NCBI GenBank assembly: GCA_003232595.1
Contig: QIIJ01000298.1
Span: forward strand, 1 to 38,857
Reading direction: 5' to 3'
DNA from: Aurantimonadaceae bacterium
GTDB taxonomy: Bacteria > Pseudomonadota > Alphaproteobacteria > Rhizobiales > Rhizobiaceae
DNA length: 38,857 bases
Below are positions 9,217 to 17,062 of the stretch, one piece after another (the stretch's first letter is position 1; each line of letters opens with the position of its first letter). Below the pieces are notes generated by a model. The model ran no database searches. It saw nothing but the letters and a program-made list of their open reading frames with translations, and was not told the DNA's origin. The translations under genes were made by a program, and so were the position numbers.

Positions 9217-9483
9217 TCAAAATCCGGTTGATATTCTTGAAAACGACAATGTGGACAGGATGTTGATTTGTGATGCCATGAATGGTGCTGCGATTGATGC
9301 CACGACAAGCACGGCCACGATTTTTGGAATGAATGTCAAGGTGAGTTCCTGGATTTGCGTCAAAGCCTGGAGCAGAGCAATAAGAGTTCCAATCAGCATC
9401 GCTGTAATGATGATCGGCGCCGAGACCTTCAGCAACGTCTGGAATGCAAACTGAATGAGTTCAAGCGCGTCTGCTTCATTCAT
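9217..9483 (-). CDS. fliQ: Flagellar export gate protein FliQ
   Basis: This 88-aa protein has the standard length and two transmembrane helices (ISLLV-type segments: IIITAMLIGTLIALLQALTQ and IVAVLVVASIAAPFM). The QIQELTLTFIPKI motif is diagnostic of FliQ. It assembles with FliP and FliR in the inner-membrane export gate. It lies 45 bases downstream of flgD and 169 bases upstream of flhA, as in rhizobial clusters. Confidence 0.95.
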   Translation of the reverse strand: MNEADALELIQFAFQTLLKVSAPIIITAMLIGTLIALLQALTQIQELTLTFIPKIVAVLVVASIAAPFMASQINILSTLSFSRISTGF

Positions 9484-9528
9484 AGAACTGACACCAAGGG
9501 AGTTACCTTCCTGCGGGTTGTTGATTGA

Positions 9529-9942
9529 TCATCGCTCGATTACGACCCCGTCGCCGATGGTCAGGCTGCTTCCATCATTCAGCTTTGCGACAAGACCGTT
9601 GTCAGTAAGAGTAACGGAACTAACGATACCTCTTTGGTTACCATCAGCGGATGATACAGTAAGCCCGATTACATTGGCCGCCTGATTCAGAAGATTTACC
9701 TGGATGAGTTCAGTCAACTTCAAATTGGTCTGGAGTTGCTGCTCAACACTGGAAAATGTCGCCAGCTGTGCAATGAATTCGCCCGGGTCAGAAGGCGCAG
9801 TTGGATCCTGGTTTTTCAGTTGTGTGACCAAAAGCGACAGGAATGCGTCGTAGTCCGCAGTTTTCGCAGATGAACCGGCATTTGTTTCACTTGCAGTTCC
9901 TGAGGTCTGTCCCGCCAGTGAGATCGCATCTACATTTGCCAT
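9529..9942 (-). CDS. flgD: Flagellar hook-cap protein FlgD (short alphaproteobacterial form)
   Basis: The protein is 137 aa. The N-terminal FlgD core is clear: DYDAFLSLLVTQLKNQDPT followed by GEFIAQLATFSSVEQQLQTN. Enterobacterial FlgD is about 230 aa; this form ends after VVIER and lacks the Ig-like insert, as is common in rhizobia. FlgD is exported and caps the growing hook so that FlgE can polymerise. Its ATG overlaps the flbT stop by one base (TAATG), so the two are translationally coupled. Confidence 0.93.
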   Translation of the reverse strand: MANVDAISLAGQTSGTASETNAGSSAKTADYDAFLSLLVTQLKNQDPTAPSDPGEFIAQLATFSSVEQQLQTNLKLTELIQVNLLNQAANVIGLTVSSADGNQRGIVSSVTLTDNGLVAKLNDGSSLTIGDGVVIER

Positions 9943-10379
9943 TATACAAATTCCTCTTTTATTGGCACTTGTGCCGCCTCAGCGTCAGGTCGCTCGTTCA
10001 AAATCATTTCTTCAAGTGGGAACAGCTCGCGGATCATTTTTAAGGCGGCAAAGGCCTTGCCGGATGAAACCTCCACATCCACCTCTTTTACACGTTGTAT
10101 CAATTCCTGGTTTTCAAGATTGCCCAGAATGTCAGACACAATCCTTCTGAAAAGCTCAATCGAGTTTTCCAGGCTTGCCGGATCTATCAAAAGCAATTGC
10201 ACTGCAAAATACAATTGTTTCAGCGGTGTTGTAGCGTCTTCTTTTTGCAGAACGTGATTTTCCAGCAGAAAGGTTGCATTATTCAGCAACTCAAATGACA
10301 CTTTGCGATCTGTGCGCAACACAGCCCCATTAATAAACAGACGATCGTTTGCACGTAGAAACAGTCGAATATTACCCAT
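9942..10379 (-). CDS. flbT: Flagellin mRNA regulator FlbT
   Basis: The protein is 145 aa from the ATG at 10379, which overlaps the flaF stop (TGATG); a GTG directly upstream is an alternative start. The N-terminus (RLFLRANDRLFINGAVLRTD) and the central LYFAVQLLLIDP motif match FlbT. In Caulobacter FlbT binds the 5' leader of flagellin mRNA and lowers its stability or translation when assembly is incomplete. Some other alphaproteobacteria use it as an activator. The direction here cannot be read from sequence. Adjacent flaF is its usual functional partner. Confidence 0.93.
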   Translation of the reverse strand: MGNIRLFLRANDRLFINGAVLRTDRKVSFELLNNATFLLENHVLQKEDATTPLKQLYFAVQLLLIDPASLENSIELFRRIVSDILGNLENQELIQRVKEVDVEVSSGKAFAALKMIRELFPLEEMILNERPDAEAAQVPIKEEFV

Positions 10380-10726
10380 CACTTCAACCCTGCATGTATT
10401 ATTTCGGATATCTCTCTGACCGGCTTGAAGGCGATGGCGGGATTTGTTCGCATTTTATCCATATGCTTCATGATGAATATGCCGATGGATATCAGTGTTG
10501 CCTTGAACTCCTGATTACTGTGGTTTTCTTCTGATGCCAGGTCGTTGAGGAGGTAGTTCCACACCCTTGTGACATAGTTGATTGTCTCAATCCGCCCGTT
10601 CGCATTGTCAGGGTTGTCATCGCTCAACAGCATTTGTTCAATTGACGTGCCGATGACTTCCCTCTCGCCCGCACGCGCATCTTGTTGCCCGTCTTCAATT
10701 ATCTCCAAATAAGCTTGGTTTTTCAT
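10379..10726 (-). CDS. flaF: Flagellin biosynthesis regulator FlaF
   Basis: The protein is 115 aa, mostly helical and cytoplasmic, without a membrane segment. The blocks ERE.IGTSIEQMLL, NYVTRVWNYLLNDLAS and LKATLISIGIFIMKHMD fit the FlaF family, which is restricted to alphaproteobacteria. FlaF is needed for flagellin translation or secretion and acts together with FlbT. It lies 23 bases after flgL and overlaps flbT by one base. Confidence 0.92.
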   Translation of the reverse strand: MKNQAYLEIIEDGQQDARAGEREVIGTSIEQMLLSDDNPDNANGRIETINYVTRVWNYLLNDLASEENHSNQEFKATLISIGIFIMKHMDKMRTNPAIAFKPVREISEIIHAGLK

Positions 10727-10749
10727 GGTTTATGTACTTTCAATGACAA

Positions 10750-11799
10750 TTATAAATAGTTCAGAATTGACAACGACTGAATTCTTGCGGTAACGGCGTA
10801 GGAGGCCTCGAGGCTCACAACAATCTGGTTAAGCCGGGTGGCGGCTTCATAGGAATCTACATCGGTTAAACTGGCAAGTTGTTGGTCCAGAATACTCTTC
10901 TGGTATTCCATTCTGTCATTGGCATTTTGAATACGTTTCTCAACAGTACCAATCTTTGCCTGCTCTGCCCCCAGTTCAATGACGTTTTCTGCCATTAACT
11001 GCAAAGCAGAGTTTGTAAGTTGATCGATGGTCGATGGCTTTAATTGCCCGTTGGCAAATTCGTTGATCAATACGGAAGCTGCGGTAATCTTGCGGAAGGC
11101 TTCTGCATTTGCAGTCGTTGGTGTTTCAACCAGTTCACGGGTTGAAATCTTCGACCGCATTCCGCGCTCCGAAGCACCGCTCCACATCGACTGCCAGTTT
11201 GTATCATTGAACAGGTCCATGAAAGGCCCGTCGATAAAAGCCTTGAGTGCAGCAGGCGTTATTGATTGCGCTGCCGGGTCTCCTGCCCAAAATCCAAATG
11301 CAGTGGTAAATGCATCCTGCACCGCAGTTATTGCAGGCGCTCCTGAAGCCGACTGATAATCGACCAGCGCCGCATTGTCGGTATTGATCCCGGAAAATAC
11401 ATATTCACCGTTAATCGTAGTGTTAACAGCCGAGGTCAATTCCTCCAACGCCGACTGACCGATCGTTTGCAACAAACTCTTGTCCAGCGATCCGTTGAGT
11501 TCCGCCGTAAGCTGCCCGATAAAATTATTAGCGCTCTCGATCATAGAACCCATAGCGACCTGCATGGTCGAAAGGCGGTTTTCTGCAAACGAGTTTGTGA
11601 TCTCAATTTGACTGATATATTGAACCTGCCTTTCCAGGGTTACGACCGATGATGTAAAATACCCGTATTTTTTCCCGATATCGGCGTAACGGCCGGTAAC
11701 TGCCTCCTTTTGCGCATCAATCAATTCACGTTGCAGATTGGCGGTATTCAATCTAAGATTGTTGCTCAGGGCATAGGTGGATATGCTGTCTAGTTTCAT
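10750..11799 (-). CDS. flgL: Hook-filament junction protein FlgL
   Basis: This 349-aa protein has the flagellin-like N-terminal helix (STYALSNNLRLNTANLQREL) and C-terminal helix (RLNQIVVSLEASYAVTARIQ followed by SLSILNYL). It contains the junction-protein-specific VNTTINGEYVFSGINTDNAA segment. FlgL forms the second of the two junction zones between hook and filament and is exported with help from FlgN. Its ATG lies two bases after the flgK stop. A purine-rich stretch inside the flgK end supplies the ribosome-binding site. Confidence 0.94.
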   Translation of the reverse strand: MKLDSISTYALSNNLRLNTANLQRELIDAQKEAVTGRYADIGKKYGYFTSSVVTLERQVQYISQIEITNSFAENRLSTMQVAMGSMIESANNFIGQLTAELNGSLDKSLLQTIGQSALEELTSAVNTTINGEYVFSGINTDNAALVDYQSASGAPAITAVQDAFTTAFGFWAGDPAAQSITPAALKAFIDGPFMDLFNDTNWQSMWSGASERGMRSKISTRELVETPTTANAEAFRKITAASVLINEFANGQLKPSTIDQLTNSALQLMAENVIELGAEQAKIGTVEKRIQNANDRMEYQKSILDQQLASLTDVDSYEAATRLNQIVVSLEASYAVTARIQSLSILNYL

Positions 11800-11801
11800 A
11801 A

Positions 11802-13271
11802 TTACCCCGTAGCGTTTAAAAGCACAGTAAACATCTCATCAATCGCCGATATCAGCTTGGCAGAAGCCTGATAAGATCGTTCCACCTCCAGCAGTCGCGA
11901 CATTTCAATGTCAAGATTAGGTCCCGTTTCGTTCAGCAGCGTCTCCTTGTAGCGGATCGCCAACTCACTACTATAGCTTTTTGCGCCATGGGCGCTCTGC
12001 CTGCCGCCATTCAACCAATCCAGCGATGAAGAAGCAAAATCCAGAAGGCTCTGGCTTGCCGGCAGCCCGGCCTGCGGGTCAAAGCCAGACAAGGAGGAGA
12101 AAGCCGCCGAAAGATTGAGAAGCCGGTCGCCAAATCCTGCACCACCTGCTGAATTGTAGACATAATCGGCATCCCCGTTAATCCCGCCATCCCTTACCAA
12201 TTCAGGATCGCCACCCTGTTGAGGGTCAACCAGCGGATTAATCCGGATTGACATCGATATACCGGTTTCCAACATTGCGGACGTCGGAACTCCAGGTCCA
12301 CCGCTCCAGGTGAACAAACCTGCGGAGGTCGGCTTGGTTCCGGCGGGTGATTGATCATTTTCGGCAAATAATTCAATCAGTGACCGGGAAATTTCATCCA
12401 ACTGCTTTTGCTGCCGAACGAGAATATCGTCCCGCAGTTCCAGATTTCCGGCAATTCGCCCGGCGTCGATTGCCAAAGAGGCATTGCTGCCGTTTGCCGG
12501 AACGCCATCAATAAACAGCGTGCCACCGGTGGTTGCCGGACCATAGGAAGGCGTCGACTGAAATGACACCAGTCTTGGAACTTTTTCAAATAACAACAAT
12601 CCGTTGCTTGCCATGACCATGATGTCATTGTTTCCCCGTGGAACGACCTTCAACCCGATATCGTCAGAGAGTTCCGCCAGAATTTCGTCACGAACATCAA
12701 GACTGTCGAAAACATCATCGCCCATTCTTGTACCGTTGACAATTTGGTTATTTACAGTTTCCAGTTGGCCCAGCAGCCGGTTGATTGATGATACACTATC
12801 GCTGATTTGTCTGTCGGCCGTAGCACGCATGGAAAGTGTATCTTGGTAGAACTGGTTTAAGGATGTTGCGGTTGTTCTGGCCTGCTCGACCAGTGAAGAC
12901 AACACTGCGCTGTTTGACGGCGAAGCGGCAGCCAGCTCTGTTGCCTGCATCAGATCATTCAGCAAACCTGCCGGTGAGTATGAAAAGTTGTCGCCGCCCT
13001 GAAGGTCCACCAGGCGATCGAATCCGGCGGCAATAACATTGGCCCCGGCCGAATTGGCGGAAGCGAGAATTGATGCATCATAGACAGACCGATTGACATA
13101 TCGCTGGGTATCAACGCGGATTGTTCCATAAATGCCGGTTGAAACAACGGCTTCCCTGCGCACATAATTTTCATTACCCACGCCGGAGATATTTCTGGAC
13201 AGGATGGAAACCTGTTTTGCGTTGACAGCAATCGCATTGGTTGCCGTACGAAGGGCGTTAGTGAGCGTCAC
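11802..13271 (-). CDS. flgK: Hook-associated protein FlgK with GTG start
   Basis: This 489-aa protein has an N-terminal domain starting TLTNALRTATNAIAVNAKQV and a C-terminal ERSYQASAKLISAIDEMFTV helix, both typical of FlgK. FlgK forms the first hook-filament junction zone. Start choice: an in-frame TAG lies directly upstream of the GTG at 13271, and family members begin at this residue, so GTG is the initiator. The ribosome-binding site AAAGGG (plus-strand 13277-13282) sits inside the terminal repeat of the inserted element at 13274-13560, five bases from the GTG. Translation of flgK therefore depends on element sequence. Confidence 0.95.
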   Translation of the reverse strand: MTLTNALRTATNAIAVNAKQVSILSRNISGVGNENYVRREAVVSTGIYGTIRVDTQRYVNRSVYDASILASANSAGANVIAAGFDRLVDLQGGDNFSYSPAGLLNDLMQATELAAASPSNSAVLSSLVEQARTTATSLNQFYQDTLSMRATADRQISDSVSSINRLLGQLETVNNQIVNGTRMGDDVFDSLDVRDEILAELSDDIGLKVVPRGNNDIMVMASNGLLLFEKVPRLVSFQSTPSYGPATTGGTLFIDGVPANGSNASLAIDAGRIAGNLELRDDILVRQQKQLDEISRSLIELFAENDQSPAGTKPTSAGLFTWSGGPGVPTSAMLETGISMSIRINPLVDPQQGGDPELVRDGGINGDADYVYNSAGGAGFGDRLLNLSAAFSSLSGFDPQAGLPASQSLLDFASSSLDWLNGGRQSAHGAKSYSSELAIRYKETLLNETGPNLDIEMSRLLEVERSYQASAKLISAIDEMFTVLLNATG

Positions 13272-13273
13272 CT

Positions 13274-13297
13274 AGACCCTTTCTTGCTTACACGGAA
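13274..13297 (+). repeat. Left terminal inverted repeat of the MITE-like element
   Basis: This is the 24-bp repeat that ends 2 bases from the flgK start codon. Read on the minus strand it carries AAGAAAGGG, the flgK ribosome-binding site. Confidence 0.85.
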
Positions 13298-13536
13298 GCA
13301 TTTGGCCGAATTTCCGCGTTTGCTGGCAAGGCGTATTTTCTGCCGTGGTCTGGATGACCACAAATGAAGCACTACAAAGCCCAGAAAGCGAGGAAAACCG
13401 TCCTCCGATGACCCGGATCAGTCCATCAGCTCGCCTGCCCTCGGGCTTGTCCCGGGGGTTGCGAAATTTGAACGATGAACCACATCGCCCTGAGCTTCGC
13501 GCCTTGCTGAATGAACTGATCTGGGTCATCAAATGA

Positions 13537-13560
13537 TTCCGTGTAAGCAAGAAAGGGTCT
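13537..13560 (-). repeat. Right terminal inverted repeat of the MITE-like element
   Basis: This is an exact reverse complement of 13274-13297. It lies 31 bases after the flgE stop codon in the direction of transcription. Confidence 0.85.
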
Positions 13561-13591
13561 GGGTTTATCACCGACCTGAGTTCGAGCACTT

Positions 13592-14848
13592 TTATCGCTT
13601 CAGATTGACCAATACGTCCATTAGTTCCGATCCGGTCTGAAATACCTTTGAATTGGCCGTGTAGCTCCGTTGCGACTCGATCATGATCGTTAGTTCCGTG
13701 GCCATATCAACATTGGATTCCTCCAGGGCATTGGCGATAATGCTGCCAAATCCAGAGGCTTCCGCGGTCCCGACCAGCACATCACCAGAATCCACCGTTA
13801 CCGAAAACGCGTTGCCCGGCAGTGCCTGAAGATTGTCCGGGCTTGGAACATTTGCCAAAGCTAATTGATAGATCGGCCTGGCATAGCCATTTTGGTATAT
13901 GCCGTATACCGTACCATCGCCGTTGACCTCAACCCGGTCAATGCTGGCTGGAGAACTGCCATTGGCCTGGGCAGACAGCACCTGATAATCTGTTCCAAGC
14001 TGACTGATACCGCTGATATCCAGTGACATTGTAGCGCCGCCGGGGACCGGAATACTTAAACTCGTCGAACCACCACCAGCTACATACCCGGTTGCCGGAT
14101 CAAAAATTATAGTCTCCAGAGCAGTCGGTCCACCGGAATAGGGAAAGGAACCATTGGTTGCGCCCAATGCATCGTAAGTCGCGACCTGCCAGGTATCAGC
14201 GGCTGTTTTGGCAAAATAAATATCGATGATCTTCTCGTTTCCCAAAGTATCGTAAGTCACTAAAGAAGTTTTTCCGGCATATTCGGAAGAAGCCACATTA
14301 TCTGAAGGTAAAGAACCAGCCGCTGCCACCGGCGCATTGGATGGCAGGTTGGGCAACAACACCCCTTCAGTAGTTGCTGCAGCCTTCAATGTTTGTAATC
14401 CGGTATTGATTGGCACAAGCCCGCCAAACCCTCCCACCACCGGCACCGCAGATGCGGTTGTGAGATCATATCCCATCAAGCTATGGCCAGCAGAATTGAC
14501 AAGATTGCCGATGTTATTTACCAGGAAAGAGCCAGCGCGCGTCAGGAAAGTATCACCCGCCCCGTCACGTACGATAAAAAGTCCGTCACCACTAATGGCA
14601 AGGTCTGAAGGCGAAGTTGTCGATTTGATAGCACCCTGATTGCTGATATCCAGACGTGTCGTGGTGCTGACGCTGCCTGATCGGTAAGAGCCGGCGTTGG
14701 TATCAAGAACCTGCGTATTGAATTCGACTTGCGAACGCTTGTATCCAATCGTGCCGGAATTTGCAATATTGTCAGCGACGGTTGCAAGCCTGCCTGCCTG
14801 TGCTGCCATTCCAGAAACGCTTGTTCTCATAATTCCAAACAGACTCAT
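13592..14848 (-). CDS. flgE: Flagellar hook protein FlgE
   Basis: This 418-aa protein has the axial-family N-terminus (SLFGIMRTSVSGMAAQAGRL followed by ADNIANSGTIGYK). A DLAISGDGLFIVRD segment follows, then a variable central domain and the C-terminal LTIMIESQRSYTANSKVFQT helix. FlgE polymerises on the rod to form the hook. A GAGGG ribosome-binding site precedes the ATG by about 9 bases. It begins a new segment after a 107-base gap from ftcR that contains a dyad (14917-14935), suggesting its own promoter. Confidence 0.95.
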   Translation of the reverse strand: MSLFGIMRTSVSGMAAQAGRLATVADNIANSGTIGYKRSQVEFNTQVLDTNAGSYRSGSVSTTTRLDISNQGAIKSTTSPSDLAISGDGLFIVRDGAGDTFLTRAGSFLVNNIGNLVNSAGHSLMGYDLTTASAVPVVGGFGGLVPINTGLQTLKAAATTEGVLLPNLPSNAPVAAAGSLPSDNVASSEYAGKTSLVTYDTLGNEKIIDIYFAKTAADTWQVATYDALGATNGSFPYSGGPTALETIIFDPATGYVAGGGSTSLSIPVPGGATMSLDISGISQLGTDYQVLSAQANGSSPASIDRVEVNGDGTVYGIYQNGYARPIYQLALANVPSPDNLQALPGNAFSVTVDSGDVLVGTAEASGFGSIIANALEESNVDMATELTIMIESQRSYTANSKVFQTGSELMDVLVNLKR

Positions 14849-14916
14849 TCTGTATTCCCTCGCTTATTGGGGCTAGATTTCCCTTTGAGATGCAGTCAAT
14901 TGGACAATGTTGCCAC

Positions 14917-14935
14917 AGGTTTCTTGTGTGAACCT
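14917..14935. promoter_or_regulatory. Dyad AGGTT-N9-AACCT upstream of flgE
   Basis: This 5-bp inverted repeat lies 69-87 bases before the flgE ATG. On the minus strand its spacer contains ACAAG. The dyad upstream of flagellin (22479-22501) has the same ACAAG core and AACCT-type arms at a similar distance. It may be a shared regulator site; no -35/-10 pair is clear. Confidence 0.3.
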
Positions 14936-14955
14936 ATCGCGCCGATGGCTGGAAA

Positions 14956-15669
14956 TTATGCGATCAGGCGTTGGAGCGTTCTTTTTTCCACCGTCACAAC
15001 CTGCGGATCCAGTCGGTAACCAAGATAACGTTTGGAATTTATCGGATCAAACCCGAGATATGACCGCAGCTTTTTCCTCAGCTTGCTGATGTGGCTCTCG
15101 ATCACGTTTTCCTCGATATGCTCGTCGAACAGGCCGTACACTGCGCCAAATATCTGCGCCTTTGTAACACGCCGTCCATTTATGCTGGCAAGATATTCCA
15201 GAATTCGACGCTCACGCCTTGGCAACAACATCTGTTTTCCCATCAGTTCAGGATCGCGTCCATCAAAATAAATGACGATCGGCTCTTTTGCGCGTTGGCG
15301 GGTCTTTTGTACCATACGCTTCTTTATCGTCGCAATTCGAATAAGCAGCTCTTCAAAGTGAACCGGCTTGACAACAACATCGTCGACACCAAGATGATAG
15401 TAGCTGGTTAATTGTTCCAGGGAACGCCTTTCAAGCAAAGCAATAACGGGAATATCCAGTTTGTCGCGTATTACCTTGATCGAACGACCAGCATCGACAC
15501 ATTCGCCAACCAGAACCGCTTCCACAGAGGCCAGATCAAGAACGCTGCTGGTGTTTATCCAGTCAATCAAATCCAACGCAGTCAGCCGGACCAGAATCTC
15601 GCCGGCTTTTTGAAAACGATTTTTATACCCGTCAACAACCAACTGCCTGTCTTCGATAAATATGATCAT
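14956..15669 (-). CDS. ftcR: FtcR/Rem-type orphan response regulator of flagellar genes
   Basis: This 237-aa protein has an N-terminal receiver-like domain (residues about 1-115) and a C-terminal OmpR/PhoB winged-helix domain. The DNA-binding part is seen in LLPRRERRILEYLASINGRR, VIESHISKLRKKL and YLGYRL. The acidic pair (E6, D7) and the conserved lysine (VVVKP) are present. The usual phospho-acceptor Asp position (after VLV, residue about 55) is Gly, followed by Glu-Cys, so phosphorylation at the normal site is unlikely. Family and position between fliK and flgE match FtcR of Brucella and Rem of Sinorhizobium, which activate flagellar genes. No partner kinase is nearby. Confidence 0.88.
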   Translation of the reverse strand: MIIFIEDRQLVVDGYKNRFQKAGEILVRLTALDLIDWINTSSVLDLASVEAVLVGECVDAGRSIKVIRDKLDIPVIALLERRSLEQLTSYYHLGVDDVVVKPVHFEELLIRIATIKKRMVQKTRQRAKEPIVIYFDGRDPELMGKQMLLPRRERRILEYLASINGRRVTKAQIFGAVYGLFDEHIEENVIESHISKLRKKLRSYLGFDPINSKRYLGYRLDPQVVTVEKRTLQRLIA

Positions 15670-15684
15670 ATTGGCTCCGCGAAT

Positions 15685-15732
15685 CAGGTAAATTTCTGTT
15701 ATTGAATCAATAACCTATAAGTTGATTACCTG
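15685..15732. promoter_or_regulatory. Nested dyad upstream of ftcR
   Basis: A 15-bp palindrome TTATTGA-a-TCAATAA (15699-15713) lies 30 bases before the ftcR ATG. It is framed almost symmetrically by CAGGTAA (15685-15691) and TTACCTG (15726-15732). It looks like an operator or promoter control region; autoregulation by FtcR is a guess. Confidence 0.4.
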
Positions 15733-15763
15733 CAAATTCTTAAACTTTTAGTTGTAGGTCAAT

Positions 15764-17062
15764 TCACCAATAAGTCCCGCTACGGTGTTCAATATCACTT
15801 GAAACCCGCGTGGTTAAGTCAGAAATTCTTTTCGAGTTTTGGGGCTGAAAACTCGATTTTCTCTCCAACTCTGTTGCCAATTGCTGTTTTTTCGCACCGT
15901 TGAAATTGTCTAAACCGGAATTATCCGTCTGCGTGCCGATAATTCTGGCTTCTCTAGGATCAATTTGCTCAAGCCGCGGATTGTGTTTTAGGATGATTTC
16001 ATTGGTGGTCAATCCAGACGCTGTCAGTGTATTGGATATTGAGGTTAATTCGGTGCGAAGCAGAGATTCAGCACCTCGCGTCTTTGTTTCAATTACAATC
16101 TCCAGACGACCTCTGCTGCGACTTATCTTCACCTCAACAACACCAAGATTTTTTGGCACCAACTGTATTTCAATTGTCTGTACAGTGTTGGATAAACCCT
16201 GGGGCACAACAGTCAGACTGTTTGAGACAGCAGCAGGGGTGGGCGGCGAATAGATATTCTGGATGATGGCTTTGGTAATGTTCAAAGCAGCCGGTGCCAA
16301 AACGGGTTTTTGTTCCATTGTCCGAATAGCAGTGGCATTGTCCCGGTCTCTTTCGACCCGCAAATTTTGATATTGCTCTTTTGGCGCAGCTTCCTTTTGC
16401 ATCTGATCGTCCACCAGGCGACCGGATGTGAGGACGGCCTTTGTTGACTCAAATGCCAAACCCGGCACAGGATTGACTGCAGGAGACCTGCTGCTGCCAC
16501 GAGGTCGATCCGGCGCAGCAACTGCCTTGATTTGTGGTTCAATAGCTTTTTGTACCAACAGCGATCCGTCAGCCCCATCCTTTGCGGCCGGATTTTGCGA
16601 TTGAACTGCACTCCACTTGTCCCTCGGACTATTGCCAGGGGTGGTACCCGTGTGTGCGCGTCTTTCCTGCAGCACTTCAGAACCGGTAGCAGCGCCAGAA
16701 ACCGGCCGGGAAGAACCATATTTTACAGTTAACTGAATGGCCGTGGAGTATGATGGCTGGAAATTCCGGACTTGCCTGCCATTGTCTGCTTCTGTCCCGT
16801 TAATCCCGTCCTCCTGCTGCCCAACAGTGTCTCCGGATTTGGTTGAATCAATTTCCGGGTTAAGATTTTCGTTTTGGCGCGTTTCTGTATGGAATACCTT
16901 TGTCCATTTTTCCTGGAAATGCTCCGGTTCCTGCCTGGCGCGAATTAAGGAATGAAATTCGGAGATATCTGAATCATACCTGGTTTTTGAACCCGGTGTC
17001 GTGTCGGTCTGCCTGCTAATTGCATTGACAATGGTCTGAACAATGTTTCCGGTTAATTTCAT
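15764..17062 (-). CDS. fliK: Flagellar hook-length control protein FliK (rhizobial MotD)
   Basis: The protein is 432 aa. The first ~270 residues are hydrophilic, Gln/Ser/Pro-rich and poorly structured, as expected of an exported ruler. The C-terminal domain contains QTIEIQLVPKNLGVVEVKIS followed by GRLEIVIETKTRGAESLLR, the Flg_hook/FliK core with the LxPxxLGxVEV pattern. FliK measures hook length and switches FlhB export specificity. In rhizobia this gene was first called motD. Its ATG overlaps the motC stop (ATGA). Confidence 0.88.
   Translation of the reverse strand: MKLTGNIVQTIVNAISRQTDTTPGSKTRYDSDISEFHSLIRARQEPEHFQEKWTKVFHTETRQNENLNPEIDSTKSGDTVGQQEDGINGTEADNGRQVRNFQPSYSTAIQLTVKYGSSRPVSGAATGSEVLQERRAHTGTTPGNSPRDKWSAVQSQNPAAKDGADGSLLVQKAIEPQIKAVAAPDRPRGSSRSPAVNPVPGLAFESTKAVLTSGRLVDDQMQKEAAPKEQYQNLRVERDRDNATAIRTMEQKPVLAPAALNITKAIIQNIYSPPTPAAVSNSLTVVPQGLSNTVQTIEIQLVPKNLGVVEVKISRSRGRLEIVIETKTRGAESLLRTELTSISNTLTASGLTTNEIILKHNPRLEQIDPREARIIGTQTDNSGLDNFNGAKKQQLATELERKSSFQPQNSKRISDLTTRVSSDIEHRSGTYW

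Larger units (their letters stand above)
13274..13560. mobile_element. MITE-like 287-bp element with perfect 24-bp terminal inverted repeats
   Basis: Positions 13274-13297 (beginning AGACCCTTTCTTGC) and 13537-13560 (ending GCAAGAAAGGGTCT) are exact reverse complements over 24 bases. Inside is a second inverted pair, 13407-13421 (GATGACCCGGATCAG) with 13516-13530, matching at 14 of 15 positions. There is also a local hairpin GTGGTC-N5-GACCAC at 13345-13361. No credible gene is present; short open frames inside are low quality. Size, perfect ends and nested dyads fit a non-autonomous miniature inverted-repeat element or an intergenic palindromic repeat. TCACC occurs at 13268-13272 and again at 13568-13572, a candidate target duplication if the true ends lie a few bases outside the perfect repeat. 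The element fills the 320-base flgK-flgE gap; no transposase is visible nearby. Confidence 0.75.

Noticed and set aside
13272..13589. Open frames of 63-105 codons on both strands inside the flgE-flgK gap
   Set aside because: They lie across the inverted-repeat element, lack ribosome-binding sites and family-like sequence, and one reads through the terminal repeats. They are best explained as chance frames in a repeat.
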